Below are positions 38,761 through 50,201 of a stretch of DNA of 64,000 nucleotides, piece after piece. Position numbers and translations under genes: made by a program. Under the pieces are notes generated by a model, which did not search any database, was not told where the DNA came from, and saw only the letters and a program-made list of their open reading frames with translations. The stretch lies in contig JAMKCH010014234.1 of the NCBI GenBank assembly GCA_023653785.1, positions 1 to 64,000 of the forward strand, written 5' to 3'. How positions within the stretch are numbered: the first letter of the stretch is position 1; each line of letters opens with the position of its first letter. The stretch comes from Ophioderma brevispina (lineage: Eukaryota; Echinodermata; Ophiuroidea; Amphilepidida; Ophiodermatidae).

Positions 38761-39284
38761 CTTTAACTCATCATTATTTGTTTGATTTGTGTCCGCAGTC
38801 ATGCAGTGTGTGCCTGGATGTAGTGATGATATGCAGTAGATATTATAATTTTGTTTTCTCCTATTTAAGTTGTTTATTTTGTGATTTGTTAATGCTTGAT
38901 GATTTAATCACAATGTAGATATTGAATTTTATTTTTGGAAGTCTAGTCAGCTCCTGGTTTCTTACTGTGATAGATGTATCATCAGATGAACTAGGTTTTC
39001 ATCACAACCTTGGAATTTGGAAATAGGTTTCAAGATTGGAAAATACCTGGAAAATGGTAGAAACATTCTAGAACCTAGTATTTGATGTGATTATGCTCAT
39101 ATTGAGTGTGTGCGTGTGTTCAATTTAACATGGATCTGAACATTTGCCGGTTGTTATTCACAATCCCTGACATTCACTGGGTCCCTAGCTGATTTCCATT
39201 GCACCTCCAACTCTCATAGTAACTGGGAAGGAACCGGGAAGCCACTGGTAATTCCCCAACAGTTTCTTTCCCTATTATTATGAG

Positions 39285-39623
39285 TTAAGATACATTGAAA
39301 ACCAGTAAGGGGTGCATATATGCTATATCTTGTGCTCAAACAGATTAAAGCATATGATATGGAATAGGCACGAAGGGTAATTATGCCAAAATTAAGTTTC
39401 TGGATAATAACAACACAACTCAGTTATTGCATTTATAGAATTGGAAATCCCCACTAACTCAGTATGTAATTTAATTCTTAACAATATGGAAATTCATGCC
39501 ATACATGCAAATACACACTGATAGTGAAATTGGTCTCAGATTTGCTGGCAAGAAACGGGCTAATATGTGCACAACTTGCCCAGTATGTTGGCAAATTAAA
39601 ATGTACATACCTTTGATAAGTGT
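39285..39623. repeat. Direct repeat of about 335 bp, copy 1
   Basis: TTAAGATACATTGAAAACCA through ACATACCTTTGATAAGTGT, repeated at 39848. This copy has about 25 bp more in the middle (around CAACTCAGTTATTGCATTTA). A poly-T run follows directly. Confidence 0.95.
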
Positions 39624-39847
39624 TTTTTTTTTTTTTTTTTTTTAACCGTGTAAAAATCTCCAAATTTTTGAAAAATTGGGGGCGCCCTTCAAAAAAATGT
39701 GCTAATATTGCTTTAACTTCATCTGTTCATGCATCACGCGCACCTAAGAAAGATCTCCTACGCTCTGACTGCGAGTGCGTAAGTGGGAGCGCAAAATGAC
39801 ACGCAGTACGCAGAATGCCTTTTCTCTTCAATTATCCTCTATAACCC
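39624..39847. mobile_element. Insert between the direct repeats
   Basis: Starts in a T run and contains AAAAATTGGGGGCGCCCTTC then AAAAAAATGTGCTAATATTGC. A related phrase stands at about 60970-61010 (AAAATTGGGGCACTCTTCAA). Probably the end of a dispersed element. Its position between two copies suggests the duplication arose together with the insertion, but this is inference. Confidence 0.45.
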
Positions 39848-40178
39848 TTAAGATACATTGAAAACCAGTAAGGGGTGCATGTGCTTTCCAGATATATGCT
39901 ATATCTTGTGCTCGAACAGATTAAAGCATATGATATGGAATAGGCACGAAGGGTAATTATGCCAAAATTAAGTTTCTGGATAATAACAACAGAATTGGAA
40001 ATCCCCACTAACTCAGTATGTAATTTAATTCTTAACAATATGGAAATTCATGCCATATATGCAAATACACACTGATAGTGAAATTGGTCTCAGATTTGCT
40101 GGCAAGAAACGGGCTAATATGTGCACAACTTGCCCAGTATGTTGGCAAATTAAAATGTACATACCTTTGATAAGTGTA
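39848..40178. repeat. Direct repeat of about 335 bp, copy 2
   Basis: Second copy, with a short extra piece (GTGCTTTCCAGATATATGC) near its start and lacking the 25-bp stretch of copy 1. Otherwise nearly identical. Confidence 0.95.
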
Positions 40179-40767
40179 CATTTTTGAAGGAATTACATCT
40201 GTTCTTGTAAGTATGTGTTAAGTAGACCATTTTAACATACAAGCATGTTATTTTTAGACAGCTGTTGATGTAGCCATTGTATTGTTAATGTTGATGAGCT
40301 TGTTCAAACATCGGATCAGTTTGTGCATGAGCACTGGGGTATTCCCAGACAGTGCTGGCTATGGTTTAGAATGGAAGTATAACTGAACAAATGACCTATA
40401 AATGCCCCTTGGACGTACCCACTAACCCATTTATTATAGATAATACAGTATATGCTCGCTCGCTCGCTAGGTATAGTTAGGTAAAGAGAAAAATTAGATA
40501 GGCAGTTCCAACCTTATTAGTGTGTGCCAAGTGAACTTAAAAATGTACTACCAAAAGAAAACCAGGAGCTAAGTAGACACAAGTACTGTGCATTGTTGCT
40601 TACATCATTGATTTGACAGTTTTATTTAATGCATGCAGTATGTGAAATCTTCTGCATTACACTTTAATTTTGCTCACATAATTGGGCATATTTGAGTGAT
40701 TCTTATGGAATCTGTTGGATCTGTTACAAAGTTTAAAGCAGAGTGGTGGTGAAAATTTAGATCAGGC

Positions 40768-40827
40768 ATTGCTTCCAATGATGTCATATTGCTTCCAATG
40801 ATGTCATATTGCTTCCAATGATGTCAT
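40768..40827. repeat. Three tandem copies of a 20-bp unit
   Basis: ATTGCTTCCAATGATGTCAT occurs three times without interruption. Confidence 0.98.
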
Positions 40828-40875
40828 ATTTTGGGTAGCTAACAGTGCACGGTGTACCCATGTGATGCACCCATT

Positions 40876-41393
40876 GTGGGTGAGCGTGGCCTAGCGGTTA
40901 GGGTGCTTGCCTCTGGCTCAAATTTAATTTACGCATCAAAATTCCCCATCCCGGGTTCGATTCCCTGTGGGGTCGTGGCGCTTGCTGGGATTTATTGCGG
41001 GTACTAACTCATACAATTCTGGATTTGATCTGTATACCGTACCAGCTATTGATTAAATACAGAATTACCGTCTCTCCTCCATGGTTCCCTTGGAAATGGG
41101 CAAATGGATCATGAAAGCATCCAGTCCTTCGGAGGGGACGTTTTAAGCCGTCGTCCCGTGTACAGAGAGTCACAACTGTAATATGTCCCTCGCATTCAGT
41201 GTCGAAAAGAGTAGGGTGTAAACACCTGACTGTTCCCAATCCACCGCGCCCATCCCTCAAATAGCCTTGCCTGTTAGGAGCGTCCGTATCAATGGATACA
41301 CGCGCCCCGGATGAAGCACACTAGCTGAACAAATCCTGACACCACCACAAAGCCATTACCACTGCCTTGTGGATACGATCAAACAAACAAACT
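40876..41393 (+). mobile_element. tRNA-derived SINE, copy 3 (fullest)
   Basis: Head GGGTGAGCGTGGCCTAGCGG with TTAGGGTGC (A-box region) and GGTTCGATTCC at 40954 (B-box). The distance between boxes is longer than in a tRNA because of an AT-rich insert. The tail contains CCTTCGGAGGGGACGTTTTA and GCCGTCGTCCCGTGTACAGA, and the end is AAACAAACAAAC. It is the most complete of the three SINEs here. Confidence 0.88.
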
Positions 41394-42175
41394 CATTAAT
41401 TGTGCAATTATACACATATTATTATTGCTGTAATTGATATTGTAAAAAAGACAAAAGGCAGAGGGTGAGATTAATAGTATGATTGAATTTGGTGATACGG
41501 ATGAGAAAACATAATCATGCTTGGTCTTCCATCAGCCGAGTGTCTTTGATTCTGTTTTCAATGTAGCAGATACCTAAAGAGAATGTGAGCACAACAATTT
41601 ATTTTAGGAATGAGAACTTGACCATAGTACAACCATTTGTTTGCAGTTTGACATGACCCTCTCCATTATCCCAATTCCTAATAAATCCACAAATCCTATC
41701 CACACATCTGTTCTGATATTGTCCTTTAATAGACCATTTCTTAAAGGGATTCAGTTGTGAAACAATATTTAGACATGGTAAAATACATTTCTCATCAAAT
41801 TATTTTTAATAGATGGGAACAAATTCTGGAAGTGTGGGTTTTTACATTTCCCAAGCATGACTATTTGCATGGTTGGCCATAAGCTGGGAGAGCCTCACCT
41901 GCAACATCAAAGCATTTGTACTCAACACTTGTTTCCAAACTGTTGCCTGTATAATAACACAACCTTCCTATCCTTCAACGGAATCACAAAACCGAGGTTC
42001 TCCCCAAATAAAGCACAAATGTGCAAGTTGGTGAAATGACATCTCAGTCGTAGTCCACTTTCCACACGACATTAGCACTTCTTTATGAATCATTAATCGT
42101 GTGTTGACATAAAATCCAAGCCAACACACTGGCAGTGTTTTTCCTCAAAATCTGGGCCAAAAGCTGCCAGATGAA
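41394..42175. other. Intron sequence, no gene
   Basis: No exon or clear repeat was recognised. Confidence 0.45.
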
Positions 42176-42179
42176 TTAA

Positions 42180-42518
42180 AGGCACTCTCAGTGATTTGCT
42201 AATCAGAAAATCTAAAAATTGATTTTGTTGCATATAGTAAGGAATAGGTAGCCTACTACCCTACAATTGCTATATTGAAGGCAACTAATAAGATATAATC
42301 TAGATTTTATCATTACTGTGTGCAATTAACGACACTTACTATCAGCCAGCGTTAATGGGATTAATAATCTCTGAACCACTGCTGTTTGCTTCTTTTCCTG
42401 TCAACTTTTCAGTTTGAAAAACTTCGAGAATTCCATAACTTATCCTTCACTTTTTATAGCTATTCTTTCTGCAATTTCAAATATTTTGAAACTCTTCAGG
42501 TGACTCACTGATAGTGTC
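42180..42518. mobile_element. TTAA-flanked MITE, AGGCACTCTCAGTGA type
   Basis: TTAA at 42176-42179 and 42519-42522. Ends AGGCACTCTCAGTGA and, in reverse complement, AGACACTATCAGTGAGTCAC. It is 339 bp and non-coding. A distorted relative of the left end (TTAAAGGCGCTATCAGTAAT) stands near 34880 in the noisy block. Confidence 0.8.
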
Positions 42519-42879
42519 TTTAAGACTGATGTCCATTGTGCCTAACTAGCACTAGATTTTCCCTGGTTTTCTAGAAAGGTACAAAACCCTACTTAAAACT
42601 GTTTTCAATAGATTTGAAAAATCAACCAGATTAGTGTGGTTTAATTCGCCCATTGTGTAATATTCTTTTTATATGCAAGGATTCCTTTTAATCTCTACTG
42701 ATTTCTGATCCCTAAGCATTCTATACATCCTTATTGCCATCAATAATACGTATATTCCACTACCATACTCTCTCCCTTTGTAGAACTAACAAGCCCATCC
42801 ATTATCTCAAACATTAAGCCTGAACCATATTTTACTACAACTAACTCCTATCTAACATCTTTTTACCTCATATTATTCC

Positions 42880-43280
42880 TTCAAAACCCTCTCCTTTTCC
42901 ATTAATTTCCCCAAAAAAAAGTTTTCTGATGTTAATCCTGTTCCCAGATCCCGATGGGAAAGCCATTCCTTTTAACAAACCCTAGCCTTAAAGTTGTCCT
43001 CCATCACTTGATTATCATCTTGATCCTAATCCCTGCCCAAATCCTACCATAAATCTTATACTAACACCTCTTCTCTCTCATTTTTTTTAACCAACCTTTC
43101 AATTTTTTTTAACATATAATGCCATTATTCCTCCAAATTGTTATCATAATCCTACTATCAAAAATCCCAGGGTTTTTTTTTTCAATTTTTTTCCCCAGCC
43201 TGTCCTAGGGCATTTTGTTAGCCTAGGAATCAATTTCCCAATTTACTAAAAAAATGGGGAGATTTTTTTTATAATGGTTT
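42880..43280. other. Second, smaller low-quality patch
   Basis: Homopolymer inflation recurs (A8 near 42913, T runs near 43081, 43107, 43173 and 43265, with doubled CC and TT throughout) within otherwise clean sequence. There is no gene. Probably another gap-fill join. Confidence 0.55.
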
Positions 43281-43461
43281 AATGGTGTGATATATTAATG
43301 AATGATTTTCCCTGGACTTAAAATATTTTCTGTCTTTATAATGCTTATCATAGGTGTGTGGGGGTATATATACCACCAAATTTTTTTCATGAGGGGGATG
43401 TCTAATACTTCACCCCTCAAGGTTGATGCCCCTGCACATTTTTGACCAAAATAACGTCATA

Positions 43462-43666
43462 CTGTAAAAGTGGAAATTTTTCGCGCTACATTAATTTGTC
43501 GCGCTTTTTCGCGCACTTCTGATCTAGCGCGAAATTAAAACTGCAAAATATTTATTTTGTGTGTAGGCTATGTAGGATAGCTAAAAAGAGCGAATTTAAA
43601 CAAGCAAAATGTTAAAAATGGGCTGAAACGCGAAAAATTACACGGTTAAAATTATCACTTTTACAG
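43462..43666. mobile_element. MITE with CTGTAAAAGTG ends, TA target
   Basis: Flanked by TA (43460-43461 and 43667-43668). The ends CTGTAAAAGTGGAAATTTTT and, in reverse complement, CTGTAAAAGTGATAATTTTA are imperfect inverted repeats. The inner sequence has several GCGCG/CGCGAAA words. TA target and length fit a Tc1/mariner-type MITE. Confidence 0.88.
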
Positions 43667-44007
43667 TACTTTATTATATTAGGTGTAAAATAGTTAATTT
43701 CTGCGTGCTTCGCATGCATTTTGTTTTTAGTTTTTGCTTACATTTAATTGCTTTTTTTTAGGTTTTAATTGCAAACGTGCGCTTATGTACTAAGTAACAT
43801 ATTTTGTCAGCAAACCCTGTTTTATTTACAAAGTTTTATAACATCATTTCCCAGTGTCAAAAACAAATTTACGCACGTTTTCTTGGGGCTTGTGGGACAC
43901 TGTGACTGAACATTTGCTCATAACCTTAAAATGCCATTAAGAATCCACTTAATTTAGGACACAACCTTTTCTTGAAGAATCTAATCAACCTTTACAAAAT
44001 AAGACTA

Positions 44008-45102
44008 CTGTCCATTCAATTTGCTTAGACCCTCGGTTGTTTACTTAATATTATAGAGAAGGTATTAGTGGCGGGAAAAATCGTGAAAAAGTTGGTATTC
44101 ATCAATTAACCCACAAGATTTTGAATTTGCGTGCTGAAAAGTATTTCTTCACACCCAATCTATTCAATTTCTGCGATTTTGGCCATCAATCTGCAAGGAA
44201 CGAACCAGCCGATATTCGTATGAGCATAAACTTTTTCATGAATGTTCCATTTTATAGATAGGGTGTGTGTAAAACGTTGTAAAAAAAAAAAAAAACAAAA
44301 ACATCGCTCTTTGACAGTAGAAAACATTGATCGATATCATCAACAATGCTTGTAATGTATAAAATCGTCTATTTTATTCCAAGGATTTTGAATGGTCCAA
44401 ATCATTGCCCTGATCACGTTTTGTGTTATTCATGGTGTGTTTAAATAATGATGCGACATCAATGTTTACAAACGCAACTTAGCACCGGGTCTACTTACTG
44501 ATCGAGGTGCGAATTGACACCTCGCATCAGCGACGGCACATTCCCTGGGCTATCTATAATGATGAGCGCGAATTTTAAAAGCACAGCCCTGCAGATGTTG
44601 CCTCACGCATAACCCCGGGCAGCACTTTGTGGTTTCTTGCCCGGCGGTGATGTCACATGGTACATCGTCTATACAAAACTCTGTCACTTTAAACTTCAAA
44701 GAAATACAATTCATTCTTTGTATGAGTGTCCTTTTAAAGAGAAGATACACAATATGAGCAGGTCACTGTCCGACCAAGGTCTTCTGTTCCGCCGATATTG
44801 ATTGCAGTGGGCATCGTTACATAGACAGTCGCTTCCTACCTCGGATGTATAATACCAAAGACCACCTCACACGTCATTTGTTAATGATACCAGACGATGG
44901 ACAGATCATTTGCAACTTTGAGGGGAAAAGGGTCAAATTTCAATAGATTTGTAGGTGAAATTCCATCCATATGTTTTGAAATTTAAAAATCCTGTTGGGT
45001 AATTTCGTGAATACAAACGTTTCTTTCACGATTTTTTCCCGACACACCTACCTTCTCTAATATTAATTTAAAACCGAGGGTCTAAGCTAATTGAATGGAC
45101 AG
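44008..45102. mobile_element. 1.1-kb TIR element, TA target
   Basis: Inverted ends of roughly 90 bp: left CTGTCCATTCAATTTGCTTA with GACCCTCGGTT and GAGAAGGTA; right, in reverse complement, CTGTCCATTCAATTAGCTTA with GACCCTCGGTT and GAGAAGGTAGG. TA stands at both borders. No open frame resembles a transposase, so it is a non-autonomous element or an internally deleted one. Confidence 0.88.
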
Positions 45103-45814
45103 TAGGATCACAAAAGCACCTCTAATGTTAATGCCTCATTGTTCTACACTGTAATCCTGATCTCTAGACCTATCATATATTCTTATCCTAATACCTATAC
45201 TCAAACTCAAACCCTCCCTGTGAAGTTACACTCGGTGCAGCAAACATGCATGCTCAGTAGCCAATGTGAAATGTGTTTGTTTCTTGATGTAGTATATAGT
45301 TACATGCATTGTTTATAATCAGTGTTTTTGACAGAAAATGTGCACCATCATTTTTCAAGTGTTGCATTGCATGCAAGTGTCTCATTATGCGATGTTCAAT
45401 TGTAATCTATTATCTCTGTAATCTACATCAAGGATGTGCTTAGATCAGTGATCACAGACTCGTTCCACAGATAAGGCTTCTCTAGCTTATCCATAGAGTT
45501 CTGTGTCACTTGTACCATAAAAATGTCAAAATGTAAATAGCATTGGCCATTTTCAGTCAAAATGCGATGTAAAAGCAGACTGGGTGTGGCTGAAACATCT
45601 TGGTCAGGTAACCTTGATGTGCCAAAAGTAATGCCTATAAATAGTGAAGGTATCCTATCAGGCACCACACAAAAATGGAAAGAATGCCGTATTCCAGGGC
45701 CATATTAGGCAAAATGTAATCTATATAAGGCACATGGTGGGAAGAATTTGCATTGCAAAATGTTGGAAGTGGCAGTCTGCAGCTGGACTATATTTAATGA
45801 ATATCAGAATTTTG

Positions 45815-45948
45815 AGTGACAAATCCAATAATTTTAATTTTTTTAGACTTTTGCCATCTTGGCTGATTGCTTCTTCAGAATGGCTTCTTTTGACTTTTTT
45901 CCTGCAAAAGTCTAAAAATTGTTGAGTAAGGAAACTGGATTTGTCACT
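45815..45948. mobile_element. Hairpin MITE of 134 bp
   Basis: Outer arms AGTGACAAATCC and GGATTTGTCACT, inner arms TTTTAGACTTTTGC and GCAAAAGTCTAAAA. Nearly the whole element could fold on itself. Confidence 0.75.
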
Positions 45949-46947
45949 TAAAATTTTCCAACATTTATTCTACAATCCTACAAAAGCACCAATTTAATGA
46001 ATAACAGGACAGTTACAGCCTGCCTATCTAAAACTTGATTGTAAGTTCAAATTTACGCTTGATCGAGTTATGCTTGATAAATCAAACTTACAATTGATCG
46101 TAAGTCGTTGTGAAACGGGCCCACAGGCCAACTCAGAAGACACCTGTGGAAGACCGAGAAAGTGATTTTATAACCAATTCTGAACTTATAGACATGCATT
46201 AAATTTATTATCCTGCCTGAAAATCCTGATAGTGCACCTTGTCTTGCACTTGGTGTAAATATGTTGGTTACCTGACCAAAGGACTATGCTCCAAATACAA
46301 GACACAATACATGGCTGGCTTGATAGTTTATTACAAGATACCCTAAAACATCTAGAACAAAACAACAACACAGCTGTTTGAAGGTCTCATTCATTATGAC
46401 AAAACCAGAATAAAACAAAAAATATCAACGGCGACACACTTTTGCCAACTAATTTGGATTATTTATACCACTGACTTCATCCTGTGTAAATTGTACGAAA
46501 TTTCATTGCGGGCAAATATGATTTTTCCTAAAAATCTAGTTTAACACGTCTCTCTATGAAAAATGGACATATAGAGGGCGCTATAACATACAAATTCTGA
46601 CCTTTGTGGGCCTATATGGCAAGATTCCTGCAATGGATTTTTCTGATTTTTACAGATGTAATAGCTCTTGCATATCCCTACTTATATCAGTTGTCAAAAT
46701 TGTATCGCCACTGCTTAAAATTGCTCTAAAAATAAGAGACAATTTGCATGGGGTCAAACAGCTGTGACAATCAGTAAGTATGATTGCTGAAATATCAGAT
46801 TCAAACCCCCAGGTACCAGACTAATCTTACCTGTTAAAAATAACAGGTTTTGTGTACATCCATTACTGCTTAGTAATTCAAAATTACATGTATTTACAAA
46901 TTTTCCTTACATATTTTTTTCTATATTGCATTTCAATTCTTCTACAG
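45949..46947. other. End of the last Miro intron
   Basis: Contains a short imperfect hairpin near 46030-46110 (ACTTGATTGTAAGTT and AAACTTACAATTGATC). No exon. It ends with TTCTTCTACAG, a strong acceptor. Confidence 0.5.
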
Positions 46948-47068
46948 GCACCTTAAAGGCATCAGCCATGAGAACCGATCCTGGTGGCTCAAGATTGGCA
47001 TCGGAGCAGCCATTGCAGCTGTTGGTGGAATTATATTATTTAAATACATGAGGAGCAGTCAGTCTTGA
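46948..47068 (+). CDS. RHOT1: Miro last exon: C-terminal membrane anchor
   Basis: An intact terminal exon after ttcttctacag. One base completes the previous codon, then 39 codons and TGA at 47066. It reads HLKGISHENRSWWLKIGIGA then AIAAVGGIILFKYMRSSQS. The hydrophobic stretch after WWLK (IGIGAAIAAVGGIILF) with a short basic tail is the tail anchor that places Miro in the outer mitochondrial membrane, as in human [20 protein letters not shown]. No frame breaks. It is unambiguous in context even though it lies about 29 kb from the previous exon. Confidence 0.95.
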
Positions 47069-47330
47069 TGTGAGGCCCACCTAGCTAGCTAGACTCACTT
47101 AGTGTACAGTGTATGTCAGCTCTCTTAAGAGAAGATGTCAGTGCATGTGCTGTTGTTAAACATCTACTTTTGTTGCATTGTATTGTTACTCATATAAAGA
47201 GACCATCCCATCCCGATGCAAATGGCGCAACAGAGTGATTTCAGTGGACAATTTTGGACCAAGTATGATGGATATTATGAATTTCTTTTTGAGATAGTTT
47301 TCACCTTGTCCCTTGTGTACCGAAGTAGAG
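47069..47330 (+). other. Probable start of Miro 3' UTR
   Basis: Follows the Miro stop codon directly, with GCTAGCTAGCTAG-like sequence near 47084. No poly(A) signal was seen close by; AATAAA words at 49164 and further on are possible but unproven. Confidence 0.4.
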
Positions 47331-47512
47331 TGGTTACCACCCCGCCTTCTATTTTGTTTATGCCCTAGTAAACCAGTGCCAAATTATTTAATGTTATTTG
47401 TCAATTGACATTTTATGCTCCTTTTCATGCAAAACAAACACCCCCTGGGGTATAGGTAAGGTGCAGGGTGATCCCAAAGTGATGGATAAGGGGTGGTAAC
47501 CACCTCCCTTCG
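47331..47512. mobile_element. TIR element just downstream of Miro stop
   Basis: Arms CGAAGTAGAGTGGTTACCAC with CCC at left and, in reverse complement, CGAAGGGAGGTGGTTACCAC with CCC at right. It is 182 bp and non-coding. If the Miro 3' UTR extends this far, the element lies in it. Confidence 0.75.
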
Positions 47513-48077
47513 AGAGAGAAATATCAATACACTTGGTATGATGCAGGAATATCACAGACATTGGTACCAATGGATAGCTATGGTACTTCTCTTTCCTTTT
47601 ATAGCAAAATGAGTACCAGCATACCTAGTATCACGCCAGAATGACGTCATAAAGTTGGCATGTCAGCAAAACTGTCAATTTCCATACATGTAGTACACAG
47701 TGTAGAATAGAGGAAAATTCAATTTTTTTCACCAAAAAGGTTATCAATATGAAATGACTAGTTTTGCATACACGGAGTATCGCAGGGCTATAACAATGCT
47801 TTTGAGTCAGTAAAATTGCCAAAATATCAATTTTCCCACCCAAACTCCAGTATTTTCATACTTTCCTTGACTGATGATGCTATAGTGAAGTCACAATGGG
47901 AATTTTTTGTACTCATTTTGATACCAATGGAAAGAAGAAACTCTAAGCTATCCTGCGGTACCACGTTATAGGAATCGGTCAGTATTTCAAATTTTCTTCT
48001 TGCAAATAACTTAATCAGCAACTAAGATTATGTATTCATGCTCTATCTAATCTATGTTTTTTGTTAGATAAATTTAA
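47513..48077. other. Non-coding, with internal inverted similarity
   Basis: Phrases around TTTTATAGCAAAATGAGTAC (about 47595) and GTACTCATTTTGATACCAAT (about 47909) are roughly inverted copies, so a further diverged TIR element is likely. No gene was seen. Confidence 0.4.
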
Positions 48078-48584
48078 AAGGAAACAATGGCATAGAAAAT
48101 ATTCAGACATAATGAAATGGACCCTTACTGAAATCACTTCCATAAATTCGAACAGAATTTGGATGTTGAAATTCTGTAAAATCAGTAGAAACAGCAAGAG
48201 TTACAGGCAATAACTGCCATGGGAAATATGGTGTTGACATCTCTGCCAGAATTTACAGTGAATCTAGCATTTTTTTTTTTTACACAATTAAAAAAAGTTG
48301 GACATTGTACTTCAGGCGTGTACCTGGCATGTGAGAGTGGGATTAGCACATACAAAGCAATGGTCTGTGAGCTGATGACTGCATGCTTTTCAAGTTTGAA
48401 GAATTCTGGCAGTAATGAGCATCCTTGGCTGTCCACAGCAGAGAAGTGAAGCTTACAAGGAAAATAATAGTTACTCCTCCCTTTTTTACAAAATGTAAAC
48501 ATCCAAATTGTTTTCAAATTTGTGGAAGTGATATCAGTAAGGGTCTATTTCATTACTGAATATTTTCTATGCCATTGTGTCCCT
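48078..48584. mobile_element. TTAA-flanked MITE with long TIR
   Basis: TTAA at 48074-48077 and 48585-48588. The left arm has AAGGAAACAATGGCATAGAA, then ATTCAGACATAATGAAATGG and CCCTTACTGA; the right arm, in reverse complement, has AGGGACACAATGGCATAGAA, ATTCAGTAATGAAATAGACC and CTTACTGATA. Arms are about 90 bp with small differences. The 111- and 76-codon open frames inside lie on opposite strands of the same stretch and are incidental. Confidence 0.9.
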
Positions 48585-49487
48585 TTAATGCAAACACAAA
48601 ATGCATCTGTAAGAAATTGGCAGTCAGTTGTATTTGTTGACTTTTTATGTTAGAGGTAATAAGAATTAGTCCACATGCTTCCAAGTGCTCAAAGAATGTT
48701 ACTTGTGATTTATTGATATTCAGACACAAGCCGCTGTCACTTCGTAATCTAGGCAACTGTTTGAGAGTGTATTGATAGTTACTGTTTTGCCAATGCACCA
48801 GATGTCAGCAGCACATTAACCCAAATAGCAATTCTGGAGAGCCCGTTTATGGATTCAGGCGTTCAAAATTGTCAAGTCGCAAACGTACGAGTGAAAGAAC
48901 ATTTGAAACTTGCTGAAAAGATTCAACAGACGGCTAAGTATACTTCCCATGCTAGCTTCCCCAGTATTGATTTGTGAATACACCACAAATTCATCACTTA
49001 TAGAGAGCGCATTTGTCAGAGGCTGTTCACGACTACGAAATAACAGCACGTCTCCATTAAGGTATTGTTATAGAACTACCTCCCTCGGTATTGCTATGTG
49101 ACAGTACAGAGTCAATGCTGTAATCAGGTCTATTTTCATGGCATCCAAATTGTGGGACACATGAATAAATATACTTACTTGTAAGGTCTTCAGGGATCAT
49201 GAAGATAAGTAATACCCTTAAAAGCTAGGTTTAATGCGATAGGGTTACTTCCTGGTGCTTGTACCTGTATTATAGGATCTTTCTAAAGGGGGTTATTTGT
49301 CTGCATTTTGCAAACACTCAATGGAATGTGAATTTAAGCATACCAGAAATATTTTTGAACCATATTGTAGTGTGTTCATTTGGATAAATAAATTCAAAGC
49401 AGCAAAAGTTGTGTCTTAAAGATCATAAAAGATTATCTTGGTGAAAAAAATATCCCCTTATGTGGCATCTATTAGAAAGCAAGCAGC
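48585..49487. other. Intergenic or UTR sequence, no gene
   Basis: No family motif was recognised on either strand. An AATAAA word lies at 49164-49169. Confidence 0.4.
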
Positions 49488-49671
49488 CCCGGGGGTGCGA
49501 AATTTCAAAGTCAACTATAGAAATGGGTCAAAATTTTGGAACCAACTATATAAATGGGTCATATTTTTGTACAATTTGGTCACTATAAACATGGGTCGAT
49601 TTTTTTACCCGGCGGACGCACACCTGTACCCAATTTTGGGTCGAGTCCCCCCCCCCCCCCCCCCCCCCCGG
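49488..49671. mobile_element. Small element with C(23) tract and 9-bp target duplication
   Basis: GCAAGCAGC stands on both sides (49479-49487 and 49672-49680). The ends CCCGGGGG and a C run closing with CCCGGG are complementary. The interior has three spaced ATGGGTC words. The C run at 49647-49669 is probably of uncertain length. Confidence 0.75.
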
Positions 49672-49680
49672 GCAAGCAGC

Positions 49681-50201
49681 CTACCAATCTGTCACACTTT
49701 AGGGGCTCTGAAGAATTTGGGGGTAAGTTTTGAGTGTAACTTGTGCTTATCATTGTATGATTGGTGTAACAACAGTGCCAAATTTATGCTAAATATGGCA
49801 TAATTTTTATTTCTGAGACTGCTATGCAAAGCACCCATTGTACATGCAGTGCCGCTAACGTAAAGCTGATTTCCAAGCAACTGTTTCGCAAGGGAAGATT
49901 ACAATGCAATACTTCACAGCTTATGTTGGCTCAAAACTGTGCTTAATTATAGGATATAAGAACTTATTATGATAATAGCTGAGATTCAAGGAAAACAGTT
50001 AAAATAGTAATATTTTAAAGTTAAATGCATGCAGGCAGAATGTTGTATGGGAAGCAGTTAGAGATCAATTAGATATTCACAAGTCATTTTTTTTTAAGAT
50101 AACTGTAGACTATATTCATAGACAGGATATGTGTTTGATTGGTTGTCATGTTGAGTATTACAGAGCATCAGCATGAAGAACATGCACATTTTTGCTTCAC
50201 G
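49681..50201. other. Intergenic sequence, no gene
   Basis: AT-rich, with nothing recognised. The last 8 bases (GCTTCACG) are the left target duplication of the hAT-like element that follows. Confidence 0.4.

Noticed and set aside
40876..40975. Functional tRNA gene
   Set aside because: The distance between the A and B boxes is too long, the cloverleaf cannot be completed, and a SINE body and tail follow.
42880..45220. Interstitial telomere-like CCTAA repeats
   Set aside because: Words such as CCTAATCC occur but never in a regular tandem array.
48182..48517. 111-codon minus-strand ORF
   Set aside because: It lies inside a TIR element, with an opposing ORF over the same bases.
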